A stretch of DNA of 64,000 nt, from the NCBI RefSeq assembly GCF_023065955.2, contig NW_026623050.1:23332501-23396500 (forward strand), read 5' to 3'. Under the pieces are notes generated by a model. That model saw only the letters and a program-made list of their open reading frames with translations. It ran no database searches and was not told the DNA's origin. The stretch is from Ursus arctos (taxonomy: Eukaryota; Chordata; Mammalia; Carnivora; Ursidae). The first letter of the stretch is position 1, and each line of letters opens with the position of its first letter. The translations under genes and the position numbers were made by a program. Below, piece by piece: positions 11,812 to 24,100 of this stretch.

Positions 11812-12094
11812 GCTCCCCAGTTTGAGAACCATTGTCCAGATTACTATGTGCACAGATGTATGTGAAGACTTGTGGTGTGCAAAGTTCCCCAGTTTGAGAA
11901 CCATTGTCCAGATTACTATGTGTACAGATGTATGTGAAGACTTGTGGTGTGCAAAGTTCCCCAGTTTGAGAACCATTGTCCAGATTACTATGTGCACAGA
12001 TGTATGTGACGACTTGTGGTGTGCAAAGTTCCCCAGTTTGAGAACCATTGTCCAGATTACTATGTGCACAGATGTATGTGGTGTGCAAGTGTGA
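11812..12094. repeat. 72-bp minisatellite, four units
   Basis: The block starting CCCCAGTTTGAGAACCATTG recurs with TTTGAGAACC starting at 11821, 11893, 11965 and 12037, an exact 72-bp period, with only a few substitutions between units. The last unit loses its GAAGACTTGTG part. Because 72 is a multiple of three, the array stays open in several frames on both strands. These frames are by-products, not genes. The array lies in a MINDY2 intron about 830 bp before an exon. Confidence 0.97.
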
Positions 12095-12224
12095 GTATTC
12101 AAGAGGGTCATTTGGATGTGGAAAGAAAACATTGGCCCTCTTATCATTGTATTGATTTATATTTGTTCAATTATGTATATATCAATACAATAGTACATGT
12201 AAATAGTTGATAAATAAATATATT

Positions 12225-12924
12225 TTACAGATGGGATGGCAATCAAAACAAGTTGTTTAGACACCAGAAACCCATTTTTCTTTAATAGTCAAAGCAAAGT
12301 ATAATGGAAGGAGAGTACAGATGCCCAGTTTCATTTTCCTACAGCTTAAAACTTTGCATTTACTTTTCTACTCTACTGCCAAAGACAAAGATTAAACAAG
12401 ACTCATGAGGCAAATATTATTCCTGATTAATATATATTAACTTTTCTTCAGGTAAATGACATAGTTATGTCTATTTGCATCTCCACTATACTTTGCTAAG
12501 AACTAAATAATAAATAAAATGGGAGAACTTTGTTAATCCCATAAATTATCTTTATATCTGCCTTGCTTTAAATGCAAAATATTTGTTTTTTAGAAAAAAA
12601 AACTGAAATGTTCGTATTTTTCCTTGTGAAATAGTTTACTTTTTATTTTAAATACTTAAATGCATCTTTACAACCTAAGGAAATAAAGTTGCATGTAATA
12701 ATCCCATTTCATTATTTTTTGCATAATTGAAATACAGCTAAGCAATATTTTTCGTAATATGTTATAGGGAGCTGTAAACAAAATTAGGAACTGTTGGGTG
12801 TTGATTTTCTTTTTCATAAGTAGTATTTTTACATTTAATATTAGAATAAAACCTTAAAGAGTGATATGGGTTTCTTTGTTATTGTATCTTATCATGATTA
12901 GTGAGACAGTCATTTGTTTTCTAG
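12225..12924. other. Intron, unassigned
   Basis: AT-rich unique-looking DNA up to the acceptor of the second visible exon. No repeat recognised. Confidence 0.5.
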
Positions 12925-13027
12925 ATTGATGACATTGTAAAAGCTGTTGGTAACTGCAGCTACAACCAACTAGTGGAGAAGATCATCTCTTGTAAGCAGT
13001 CAGACAATAGTGAGCTCGTTAGTGAAG
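12925..13027 (+). CDS. MINDY2: MINDY2 internal exon (34 codons plus one base)
   Basis: Continues the catalytic domain with IDDIVKAVGNCSYNQLVEKI and on to NSELVSEG, residues 54-88 of the visible protein. The acceptor is TTTTCTAG before 12925. The donor is GAAG/GTGGGT at 13027/13028. Length is 103 bp, entering in phase 0 and leaving one base that combines with GC of the next exon to make Gly. A second GT three to four bases on (GTGAGT) looks stronger by itself, but using it would break the frame into the next exon, so the upstream GT was chosen. The intron on the left is about 9.6 kb and full of L1 and SINE copies. Confidence 0.94.
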
Positions 13028-15545
13028 GTGGGTGAGTGCTGCTATTACCTGATTTATTCTTGGCAAAATAACTTGTCTTATAATTTAGTAGCTTTTAAAT
13101 GTCATAAATAAGACTTCTGAAAAATCCAAATGTTGCTACTTGTAGGAATTAAAAGAAGTAATTATTCATAAAGATACCAGTGAAAGGTTTTTTTCTAGAA
13201 CCCTTTTCACTTGACTTCTAAAATCAGGCCTGGATTCTACTAAAGTCTTTGGAATCATTTGTTAGCTTTGATATGGTCAATTACCCAGGAGTTATTGATA
13301 ATTACTTTTTTTTAAAAAAAGGATTATTATTTGGGAGTACTGAGTGAACTTTATAATTCATCTTCTAATTAACTGAAATGAGTGTTATGTACTCAAGTGT
13401 TTATTTTAGTAGAGCTCTGCCTTATGTTTCAGTACAATATAGTATATTAAAGCACCATTCCAAATGAAAGTATACCTCTGATCATCAGATTTCCTAATCC
13501 CTAACTAATTAAAATTGCTAAATTTATCATCATAGAAGCAGTTTCATGTTTTCTTCTGCTGTGTTCTGGTCGATGAAGGGAAAAGCACATTTGAAACCAG
13601 AATGCTGTTAGGAGCCATAGTATTTGGATATACCTTTCCTACAACCCACTTCACTTTCTCATAAATATGCAGAAATACTTTGGCTGCTCTTCTCCTCTGT
13701 TTGAAGAGTAAATGAGAGAGAAATCATGAGAAGTAGGGGATGGGCTTCATCATCCTCTGAGACACGATTCTTTTACATTAGGTATAATAAAAGTTGATTG
13801 TAATCACCACATTTTAAAAAAATAAAACTAAATGGCTACAAGAGTATGTAAGAACATATGAGAAGATATGTACATGAATCACATACTATATTAATCAGAA
13901 CCCAAGTAATTATTCAATTATCCATAAGTTTAGCACGTTTATTCAAGAAGCAGGTAGCAAGAAAAGAGTGTATTTTAGTGGAGACTTATTCTAGGTTTTT
14001 ACTTGCAATATACATAAGTATTCAGGGATATTGATCACTGATCTGTATGACAGCTCTTTCACTGCATCCCAAGGCAACAAAGTTTAACTTTAGGGGAGAG
14101 AGGAGCAACAAAAGCTGTTAAAAATACTTCCAGTTAACAAAGTTCCATTCACTTTAACTTTTCATTCCTTACCCAAACTGTCACTACTATATATTCCTAA
14201 AAAAACAGACTATAAAGAAAATTACCATGTGTAGATTCCAGCTTTCTCCATAACTTCCAATATGCTATTCGGTAGTAATTGAGGGAACAGGATTTACAAG
14301 TATTAACAGATGGAATGATAGCTATATAAGTGATATTTGGGTTAACAGGCTTATAGGGTAGGAATCTATAGGGAACACTTGGTAACAGCATTTTCCCCAA
14401 GCCAGGCTGTAATGTAATAAGTAATGTAATATACTTAGGCAGTATGCTAATCAACAAAGTGAACAACAGCAAAAATCCAGCCCCTTCATCACTTCTCCTT
14501 TGTCTTGACCTGATGTTACAACTGTTGTTACTATTTCTCTAACATTGATTCCCCAGGGTAACAAAAAACTCTAACTAATTTACGTAGTATTGATACCTTG
14601 AGAAGAACTCCTTGATGAGAGCAAGGAAGGAATCACCTCTTTAGTGCTATAGAATTTTGGGGTAATATGTACCAGAATTGATTAATTCCTTGCTATATAA
14701 GTTTTGTATGGTAGAATTCTGCATACCAGATTTTTATTATCAAGGAATGATTATATGTAGAATTCAGTAGAATTAAAAAGCTAAACTAGTTTTTTGTTTA
14801 TAAGAAACTACAAATGTGTGGTCTGTAAAGTAATTATTCAGTTCCAATGGTTACTTGTATAGGCACTAAGAAATGGTATAGGAAAGAAAAGGCCACAATG
14901 GATATTTTTTACTTATAATGTAGCAATTTAGCTTCCCCACATTGTTTTCTTCCTCATATTTTATTGGGTATTGTGTTCAGCTGAAGGAGTCTGCTTTCTT
15001 TTTGTTTGCCCACAACTATAACTTTCCTTCTGAATCAATAAAACATCCCAAAGGTGGTTTATTCCTAATCCTTCTTTATTAAAAAGTAATAAGCTTTAAT
15101 CTCAGGTGATAACTACTTGTTTTTTTAATTCAAATATTTCATCTCCATAAGGTGCAGAATACAAGATACATTTTTACTATCATTCTTTTTTGATGAAAAA
15201 GCAATGTTATTTAGCTAAATAGAATTAGATATTCTTTCACCTTCTTTCAGGTATTTTTTTTTCTTTTGATGGCAGTACCTTGTAAGTAAAAGTACCAGAA
15301 TTTTTACATGTACGTAGAGAGTATGTATTACTTGCTACCTCTTTTGGGTGATAGTATTTTTTTAAATCTAGTTATAATGATGGGTATGGCATGGCAGCAA
15401 AAATAGGTAAGGAAAGAAAATAGCACAGTACTAGCTGCCAGACTTTACTAGAGCTGGTCATTTAATTCCAGATGCTTTCTCAAGAATAGTTTCTTCTTTA
15501 ACACTTACTCCTAAGTTTAAAAAAAAAATGCTGAAATAATTCCAG
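13028..15545. other. Intron, about 2.5 kb with no recognised repeat
   Basis: No SINE, L1, exon or RNA gene that I can support. This is the longest intronic stretch here that looks free of recent insertions. Confidence 0.5.
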
Positions 15546-15547
15546 AA

Positions 15548-15620
15548 AATTCATTCATTCAAATATTTATTGAGCGTTTATCATGTGCCATCAACACTGA
15601 AGATTATAGTTTGAATTCAT
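15548..15620 (-). repeat. L2/MIR 3' end relic, antisense
   Basis: TTCATTCATTCAAATATTTA then TTGAGCGTTTATCATGTGCCA, the reverse of the usual L2 3' terminus. Confidence 0.6.
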
Positions 15621-15649
15621 GTTATTTCTGATTAAATGATACTGATTTT

Positions 15650-16920
15650 CTCTTCTTTTTCTTTTATTTTGAAAACTCACACCCATTAAAAAATTGGAAT
15701 AGTACAATGATTATATATGCCACCTGAATTCATCAATTATTAACATATTGGAGTTTTGCTTTCTTTCTCTGTTACCACAAACACACACACACACACACAT
15801 TTTTTTCCTAAATCATGTGAGAATTAGTTGCAAATATCATAGCACTTTACCCATTAATGCTTTAACAGTTGTCTCCTAAAAACAAGAATTCTCCTATGTA
15901 GTCAGAATACAGTTATCTCAGGAAATTTAGCATGAATGCAATACTTTGATCTAATATACTGGTCATATTCTCAATTTTCCATTTGTCCCAGTAATGCCCC
16001 TTTTAGCTTTGAAGTTTTTTCAGTGTAGGCTCCAATCAAGAATCATTTAATTGTCATTATCAATTTAGCTTCCTGTAATCTAGAACAGATCCCTAATCTT
16101 TTTTTCTTTCTTTTCTTTTTTACTTTTTGGTCTTTTCTGATACTGACTTTTCTTAATAGTCCAGGCCAGTTTTTTTGTAGAATAGTCGTCAGTTTGGATT
16201 CATTTGATTGTTTCCTCATGAGTAGAATAGGTCATATATTTTTGGTGGGAACAGTACATAGGTGATACTGTGTCTTTCCCAATGCATCAAATCAGGTGGC
16301 ACAAGATGTCTGGATTATACCATTATTGGTGATGTTGAAATATGATTAAGGTGGTATCTGCCAGATTTTTTTGTTGTAAAGATGTCCTTTGCCTTTTGTA
16401 ATTAATTAGTAATCTCTGATATTGTGCTTTGAAACTGCATGAATACCCTGTTCCCTAATAATCTTTTAGTCAGTACAATTGGCATTCATTGATTTTTGTC
16501 TGAATCAACCATTACTATGGTGGTTATGATATTTCTATTATTCTTTCTACATCTATTAGTTGGCAGTCTTCTGTAAAAATAAAAAGCGTTTTCTCCTCCC
16601 CATTAAAATTTTTTTAAATCAATGTAGACTCATAGATTTTTTTATTCAGTGTGTTATAATCCATTATTATCATGACTCTTTTTAATGCTTAGAATTGTCT
16701 CAGGTTTATCCGGTGGAATCCTCTCAGCCTGGATCCCATGTTCTTTTAACACATCTTCATTTCTTGAGTACTTCCTTATTCTATGGCACAATAAGGATGT
16801 TCTGGTCCCTACCACGTCCCTGGAATCAAAATATATGAGCCCTTGTATTTCAAAGAAAATCTGGGTATTTGTCATATTGAAAGGGATTGTTTTATTGCAT
16901 CCTCTAGGGGAAAAATATTA
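15650..16920 (-). repeat. Old L1 3'UTR-type sequence, antisense
   Basis: L1M-like 3' non-coding region in reverse: ACTTTACCCATTAATGCTTT, TCAATTTTCCATTTGTCCC, ATTTAGCTTCCTGTAATCTA and TTGAGTACTTCCTTATTC in consensus order. A CA microsatellite is at 15780-15799. The overlapping open frames on both strands near 16650-16920 are by-products. Confidence 0.65.
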
Positions 16921-17394
16921 ATATAATGTATTTGATTTTTGAAAATTGATAGTAGGTGAAATTAGAAAGAAAATCATTGTTTAAAACTATCACAGTGATA
17001 AAGTTCTGATTGAGTTTAAATTTGAATGCAAATCTTAAGCAGTGCCAAATCTAGCCAACATTTAAAAATAAGCCAAGTTTCCTTTTCTCCTGTCTTCTCT
17101 TTTTGTTCCTTTTTGCCTAATTTTAGTGCCTCTTTTTCTATTTCAGTTTCTTTAAGGCACTTAGTACTTTCTGGTTCTCTAATAGCTCCTCAGTTATGAA
17201 GGAAAGTAATTTGATAAATTTAGTATTGAATTTCTGAAACTAAGAAATATTTTCAAACACACTAATGTCAAGAAAACAATTTTTAATTTAAATTTATGTT
17301 TAGTAATATAATTTTATTATTACCATTATATTAATTTTTAGCTTACTTTAGTATCATTAATAACAGTATCTATAACATTAAGATTGAAATTTAA

Positions 17395-17472
17395 GGGGCG
17401 CCTGGGTGGCTCAGTTGGTTAAGCATGAGTTCAAGCCCTGTATTGGGCAGGTGGAACCCACTTAAAAAAAAA
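17395..17472 (+). mobile_element. Internally deleted CAN-SINE, 78 bp
   Basis: GGGGCGCCTGGGTGGCTCAG head joins almost directly to GAGTTCAAGCCC... and a short A-tail. Likely duplications flank it (TGAAATTTAAG at 17385-17395 and TGAAGTTTAAG at 17473-17483, one mismatch), so it inserted as a short transcript or was deleted later inside. Confidence 0.8.
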
Positions 17473-17484
17473 TGAAGTTTAAGC

Positions 17485-18690
17485 TGAATGTTGCAAATAA
17501 ACTGTCATTTGAAGTAATGCAGATAAGTTAACTGCTACGTAACACTTAGAATTGTTTACCAAAATTAGTTAGTTAGAAAAGTTGAAACTAGATTAGGCTT
17601 TTAAATATTCCATGAAAACCACAGGGGTCATTTTAAGAGTTGGTAAAAGAATTAGGAAACCTTGTTCTCTATAAGTCTAAATTAGGACATGCTTTATAGC
17701 TTGGGAGAAATATAATTCAGTTTGCATTTATAATAATCACCACTAAATTTTTTAACTTAATACCAATAATTTTCCTGGGTTCCAGTCTTTACTTTGCTGT
17801 AACTAGTTTTATGTCCTTGAGCAAGTCGTGTATTCTCTCTTGAGCTGATAATCCTGTTCTCTAGAAAGAAGTAGCTGAGAAAGACCTTTCTAGTGTAGCA
17901 TTTTTGAATTTCACACACATGAAATAATGTGAATTCAGTAATCTCCACTCATTTTTTGTATCTTTTTGAAAGGGATTTTTTGAGAGGATATTGTGTGAGC
18001 TGTGGGAGGGGTATTTGGAAACATCTTTCTGAAGGAAGCATTTAGTAGTGCAGATATTATATAGAGCTGGTACTTCTCAGCCTAGGTATAGTACTTAGGA
18101 CTAAAACTGTTATATAGCAAGTGCTTTAGTATAGAACTGATACATTCTACTCAGTAACTAAGTACTTAGCAAAGTAATGATAATAATTGAAGGGGGGAGC
18201 TCTTCTAAATGTATAAACCCAAGAAGTTGCAAATGGGCTATAAGTCTCCTTTGGCAGGGGCCTTCTGTATAACTTTTTTGCACTTCCCCTCCAACCTTAA
18301 CAATTCCTTGGAATAGTGATAGCTTTTTACAACCACTTTGCAGCTTGAAGTGCTTATAGGTTGACACTAAGGGTGAAGGATGGAGAGGGAGTGGAATAAA
18401 CCTATGTTATCCAGCTGCCTCTGGCCCTACCCAGTTTATTTTCAATTTCTTGTTGAGGTCAGTTTTTTAATGTAGGTTTATCTTTCCTCCCTGTATCTGT
18501 ACCTCTCTGCTCACTTACAAAACTTTTTAGAGCATTCTCTTCCACCCCACCCCACCCCCACCCCTATTGCTTCTGAGACATTCCTTATTCAAGGAAGGGA
18601 GCAAAAGAATGAAGAAAAAGAAGGAAGGAAGAAAAATACAGCCTTTTAAGTTATTTGCACAGATTCTCCTGGTAGTTACGTTCTAAAAGT
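17485..18690. other. Intron, unassigned
   Basis: No exon or clear mobile element. Contains a C-rich run (CCACCCCACCCC type) near 18544-18564 and a purine-rich stretch near 18595-18640. Confidence 0.45.
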
Positions 18691-19260
18691 TGCTGTGAAC
18701 ATTGAATTCATGAATACTGAACCACTGCTCCTAGGGGAAACACGAGATTAAGTTCCTTTGAGCCTCTAGTCACAAGATTTTCATCAACTGATCAATATAT
18801 AACCTTGTTTTATTTGTATTTCTGTGTGGAGACACCTTATTTAATACATATTGTTGATTTAACATTAAACTCATGGCCAATAGCACTGTAATTAATGTCT
18901 GAATGAATCTGCAAAAATATGTGTTTTCTCTGTAAGGCGTATCTCAGCCTTTGACTACCCAGCACTTCAGCAGTATGCTTGGGGGCCATTTTACATACCC
19001 CAAAAAGGCATACCTAATAGACTGTGAAAAGTCTGTTTATACTAAGAAAGATGAAACAAGCAGGCAGAACATTGCCTTGTTTGACCTCAGTGGGGAATGT
19101 GTGCATTAAGTGACTCAAAATTTTTGCCACTTTGCACATATCCAAGATTGACCCTGAAGCACAGCAAATATTGATTTTGGATTTATAAGTAGATTTTAGT
19201 TACTAGGCAAGTTTACAGATATGACAGTGCACAAATAATGAGGATCAACTATACATATAT
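18690..19260. repeat. Possible old DNA-transposon relic
   Basis: The stretch from TTCATGAATACTGAACCACT through CAAATAATGAGGATCAACTA resembles old mammalian DNA-transposon sequence in feel and ends in an ATGAGGATCAACT motif. I cannot name the family with confidence. Confidence 0.3.
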
Positions 19261-19933
19261 CTTTAAAATTAAACCCCAGAAAACTACTTTATATTTCATT
19301 GTGTTTGGAAAAAAAAAGAGATCATTTCTGTCTCTGAACTTTATATATCTACATAATGAGTGGTGTATGTGGGAAGACATTAGGATAAAAATGGCATCCG
19401 TTATCCCACTGTTTTCTGCTTGGTCTCACACTTTTAGTTTTTTAAGATAAAAACTGAACAGTTTGTGAATTGAGAATTATTGGGATCTTTGTTAACATCT
19501 TTAAGCAACTCAAGTTGTTAAACACCTTTCCTTTGGGAAAGTAGCTGTTGGCATACATATTTTATTCCTACCTATTTTTTAAATTGCTAACTCTTGCCTT
19601 CTTATTTGTTTTAATGGGTTTTAGTTTTATTTTGTCTGTATCTTCTATTGATAGCTGCTTGAAATCCTTTTTGGAAGTAGGTGGAGTATAAGTAAATACA
19701 TTTATTGTTAAAAAGAATTTCACGTAACTGTTTCTTTAGGGTGGAGAATGTCTGTAGACATATCTTCCATAGCAAAATTAGAAAGAAAAATCTTCAGTTT
19801 GGAGTCATCATGTTATAGTAGTTAAAATCTTACTTTGATTGGCCTTTCTTCATACTTGGAACACAATGTAAATAGAAAAACTTTTTAATTCTGAAATTAT
19901 TCTTCCATCTAATACTATGCATTGGTTCCATAG

Positions 19934-20076
19934 GCTTTGTAGCTGAGCAGTTTCTAAATAACACAGCCACTCAACTGACATACCATGGATTATGTGAACT
20001 AACTTCAACGGTTCAGGAAGGAGAACTTTGTGTGTTCTTTCGGAATAATCATTTTAGCACCATGACCAAATACAAG
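19934..20076 (+). CDS. MINDY2: MINDY2 internal exon carrying the catalytic His
   Basis: Encodes residues 89-135 of the visible part, from FVAEQFLNNTATQL to the RNNHFSTMTKYK segment. The acceptor is CCATAG before 19934 and the donor AAG/GTATGA at 20076/20077. Length is 143 bp (phase 1 in, 0 out). The His codon of the N-N-H-F-S-T motif is at 20050-20052, visible residue 127. By family knowledge this is the catalytic His that pairs with a Cys encoded upstream of the window. It is intact, so nothing visible here suggests a catalytically dead enzyme. Cytosolic deubiquitination is the expected role. Confidence 0.95.
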
Positions 20077-20589
20077 GTATGATATAGAAATAGCTATTTA
20101 ATTGTTACTCTTAAATTAAAGGAGCTGGATTTAGAGATGTCTTATGATCTACTTCAAAATAAAAAAATTCAGCATAATATTCTTTATTCATCAAATTATG
20201 AAGGTAATTATTAAATACTTATTTAGGATGCAATGGATTTGCAATTTAAGTGTTACTTCAGATCAGCTTTTTGTTTTAAGTCTCAACTCCTTTTTCACAG
20301 ATGACGGCGTAAAAAGTATTATTTCCTTTCTAAGAAAAAAATAAAGATAAACCTTAGAGATAGAACTAGGATCACTAATGATGGATATGTATATTTGAGG
20401 GGAAGTTAGAAGAAAGAATCAGGATTTGTCTTTATGATAGTGTTTACTATTATTAAAGTTACCAGTGTGACTTTAAATTCTTCTTATGCCATTTATGGCT
20501 CTGCCAAAAATCTTACAGATTTATCCTTTTTGATATCTTTTCATCCATCTCTTCCATTTTTACAGCTGATACTTATTTGAGGAGTTTCT

Positions 20590-21300
20590 CAACTTACAGG
20601 GAGTATTCTGTGGTAGAATACTGCTCTGATCATGTCAATAATATAGCAGAAATGCTCAGTAGCACTCAGTGCCTAGAGGATAAAAATGCAAGGTATTTTC
20701 TACTATCCTCCTATGCCAACACTTTGCTTCAGTCATATAGTCTGCCTACTCATTAATAATCCTCTATATTCATACCCACTTTATGCTTTACCATTTCTGC
20801 ACTTCTACCATCATTTCTTACTCCTTAATTCCTGTTTGAAAAGATCTCAGTCCTTTTAGCCTATCCACCTAGCTTTTAAGAAACATTTCAAGTACTAACT
20901 CTCCAGTACAGCTACTCCTTTTCTCTTAAAACCAGTAGTTCTCAACCAGGTCATATGCTAGAACTACCTGGAATCTTTTTAGAAAATACCAATGCCCAGA
21001 GCCCACCACCAGCTCAGTTAAATCAGAATGTCTAGAAGTAGGACCTAAGCATCTATATTTTTTAAATGCTCCCCAGGTGATTTAAATGTACAGCTAGTGT
21101 TGAGGATCACTGCTTTACCCATTCTCCTCTGAGGAGCTGTTATGAGCCGTGTATTCTTACTTCCCTTATGGATGAGTACCTAGTTACCAGTTTTCTTTTC
21201 ATGTAAATGTGCCTTCTTTCTCTAAATGAAAGTAAGTGGATTGAAGTCAGAAATCGGGTCTTCATATTTCTTTCACTTTAATCAATGAATTGCACAAAGC
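20590..21300 (+). repeat. L2 copy, split by a hAT relic
   Basis: Left part resembles L2: ATACTGCTCTGATCATGTC, CATATAGTCTGCCTACTC, TTCAAGTACTAACTCTCCAG. It resumes after 21118 with a degenerate L2-like close. Split by the element at 20930-21117. Confidence 0.55.
20930..21117. repeat. hAT-Charlie-type non-autonomous relic
   Basis: Ends are imperfect inverted repeats: CAGTAGTTCTCAACCAGG at the left and GTTGAGGATCACTGCTTTA at the right. The middle reads GAACTACCTGGAATCTTT, GAGCCCACCACC and CTCCCCAGGTGATTTAAATG, typical of the CAGTGGTTCTCAA family of mammalian hAT elements. Exact subfamily not assigned. Confidence 0.7.
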
Positions 21301-21344
21301 AGTGTAAAATAATGATTTGTTTGCTTATATAGGAATACTCTAAG

Positions 21345-21458
21345 CACTGAGCAATATATGGAATTGTTGAATTGCTATATTGTACACCTCAAACTAATGT
21401 AACACTGTATGTTAACTACACTGGAATTAAAATTTTTAAAAATTTTAATTAAAAAAAA
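21345..21458 (+). mobile_element. L1 3' end only, severely 5'-truncated
   Basis: Reads the carnivore L1 3' terminus: TGAATTGCTATATTGTACACC, CAAACTAATGTAACACTG, GGAATTAAAATTTTT and an A-rich tail. Flanked by AATACTCTAAG (21334-21344) and AATACTGTAAG (21459-21469), one mismatch. Confidence 0.8.
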
Positions 21459-21699
21459 AATACTGTAAGGCCCTAGCTCTCCTGTTGTATTAGTTATAGT
21501 AGGGGTTCTATTTGTATTGCTCGCGCATTTGAGGTAGATATGTGCTAGGTACAGGCCCAGAGTCATCCATACTTTTCAGAAATTTAAGGCCCCAAAACCT
21601 CAGAATCACAATTATTGCTACATAGTGTATATTGCTAAGTCATCTTGCTTTACCTGATCTCTTCAAGTCCACACTTCATTCATTTAACAAGTACTATTA

Positions 21700-24100
21700 A
21701 GCATGATTATGTCAAATATCTATTAAACATGATTATGTCTGGGTGCTCAGCCAAGTACTAGGACTACAGCCTGAGCAAGCTAGGTGGATAGGCTCCTACC
21801 ATTTAAGGACCCCCGAATTTGACAAGAAACATGTTAAATAATTATACAAATCGTTCTTATTTCTGTCGGGATACACGCTGTAAAGGGTACGTAAACATGC
21901 TGTGAGTGCTTTTATTGGGACTTGTAACCTAGCTGGGATGTCAGGAAAGATTTCTTGGGAAGGTAACATTTAAACTGAGACTTGGGGGCACCTGGGTGGC
22001 TCAGTCGGTTAAGTGTCTGCCTTCAGCTCTGGTCATGATCTCGGGGTCCTGCGATCCAGCCAACATCAGGCTTCTTGCTCAGTGGGGAGCCTGCTTCTGC
22101 CTTTCCCTCTGCCTGCCACTCCCCCTGCTTGTGCTCTCTCGCTCTCTCAAATAAATAAATAAAATCTTTTTAAAAATTAAAAAAAACCTGAGACTTGAAA
22201 AATGAATCTTTTAGGAGTTTAATCAGTTAGCAAAAAAAGGATTAACTAAGCAGATAGAACATGTGTGTGCAAAGGCCCTGAGAAGGGAAAGAACTTAAGA
22301 AATTCTTAAGAAATTAAGTTCTTAAGAAATTAAAATAAGGCCTGTGTGGTTGAAGCATTGAAATTAAGAGGCATGATACAAGACTAAAAAGATAGGCAGG
22401 TACCAGATCTTGTAGAGTCTTGAGTTAAGAGGAGAAACACACCTTGGTTTCCTGATGGCCCAGTGGTTCTTTTTGTTTTCTTTTTTTCTTCTTTTCTTTT
22501 TTTCTGGGGGGAGGGGAGGCTCAGCAGGGGTGAGATAGTTCAATGGGAAAACAAGATCTCTGGCTGTCATTGGTCGTTGTTATGCAACCGCCCCAGGCTA
22601 AACTGTAGATGTTCTCTTTTCTGTGAAGGCCATATCCCTGACCAGAAGTCCTTTACTAGTCAGCTAGGTATTGCCAATATTCTTTCGTGGTTGGGGAACG
22701 GGTACCTCTCCTCAAGCACTTTCTACCCTGTGTCTGTTTCTGGACAAAGTATACATTTCTGTGAGAGAATGATAAGTCAGAAAATGGGTGCATTCTGCTG
22801 TTTCTCTGCTTCCGCGTTTTTCTCAGTAAACCTTAATTCTGTGGCAAAACAGTGTATCCAAGGTGTTGTGTTATCTCCCTGATCCCTTTGTACAACATGA
22901 AGGTGCTTTGGACTTTTGGGCAAATGTGGTTGTGGATTTAGTTAGGAGACTCTTACGGGGGCCAAATAAGATGTTACAGTGACTTGGACTAGGATGGTAA
23001 AGAAATGGAGAGTAGAAAGAGCCCATAGACATTTAGGAGGTATAATCTACCAGATTTGGTGATTAAGATGTAAAAACTAAGAAAGAATGGTTTCTGGGCT
23101 CTGAGCATGAAGAACTGGATAAATGGTGGTGCTCTTTATTGACACCGAGAACACTGAAGAGAAGACAAATAGCATGAAATCAGCCTTGGAACTGTTAGAG
23201 CTGCTTCTGAGGCACACCTCCAAGTGGAGATGTGGGGTAAATGTTCAGGACTGGAGTAATTTTTGTGTATAAATGGTAATTTGGGGAGAGGAGAAGATTT
23301 GCAAGGAAAATAAAGAAGGAGGAGAAAAGACAAGACTTAGGACAGAGGTTTAAGGAGTGCCAGTATTTAAGGGTCAACTAAAGGAGTATGAACAAGCAAA
23401 GGAGACTGAGAAAGAAAAGAAGAAAAGGAAAATCTAAAGAATATGGTATCGTGTAAGACAACAGGGAGAGAGTATTTCAAGAAGACTGGAGATCTCAGTT
23501 GTTAAAGGCTGTTGAGAAGATGAGAACACTGGGGGGAGACGTGATACGGATTTCATTGTATCTTTTAGAGAATGGTGGAAGCAGAAAAAACTCAATTTGA
23601 ATTGATTAGGAAGGGGAAGTCAGGAACTAGAAACAGATGATAGGAAACTGTTTGAAACTGCCTGTGAGGGGGGCATAGACATAATGGCTCATAGCTGTAG
23701 TGGAGTATGGAATCCAGAAGAGTTTTTTTGTTTTTTAATATGAGAGACTTGATCATGTTTCAGTATTGAAACGTGACTCAATAGAGAGAGAAAGGTTGAA
23801 GATTCAGGAGAGAAGATAATTGATAGAAGGCTCCTGAGAAGGTGAGAAAGGATAGAAATTTTCACAGGCAAAGGGGATTAACCCTTGATTGAAAAAGAGA
23901 CCTCTTCGTTGTAAAGGAGGGAAAGAGTAGACTATGAATACAGCTAATTTATAGATTTGATGGCAGAAAGTAGAGAAAGCTACTGTTTAAATGCTTCTAG
24001 TTTCTATTATTATTTGGAAGACAAGATCATTTACTAAGATTGAGTAGTTTGGTAACAGATTTGAAGGGGGTAGTTTGAAATAGTCTTTACAGCATGTGGG
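21700..24100 (+). repeat. Long degenerate ancient interspersed repeat (family not named)
   Basis: A chain of phrases typical of a well-known old mammalian repeat, in order: GTTAAATAATTATAC, AGGTAACATTTAAACTGAGA, GTGTGCAAAGGCCCTGAGA, CCAGATCTTGTAGAGTCTTG, CACACCTCCAAGTGGAGATG, CAAGCAAAGGAGACTGAGAA, AGAGTATTTCAAGAAG. It is broken by a CAN-SINE at 21985-22187 and by an unassigned stretch at about 22465-22900. I recognise the text but cannot assign the family without a library. Confidence 0.55.
21985..22187 (+). mobile_element. CAN-SINE, full length, young
   Basis: Begins GGGGGCACCTGGGTGGCTCAG, includes the CT-rich body, and ends AAATAAATAAATAAAATC plus an A-rich tail. Duplications CTGAGACTTG at 21975-21984 and 22188-22197. 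Confidence 0.95.

Noticed and set aside
11758..12147. Repetitive open frames of 90-129 codons on both strands
   Set aside because: They are products of the 72-bp tandem array, whose period is a multiple of three; no start context, splice sites or domain support a gene.
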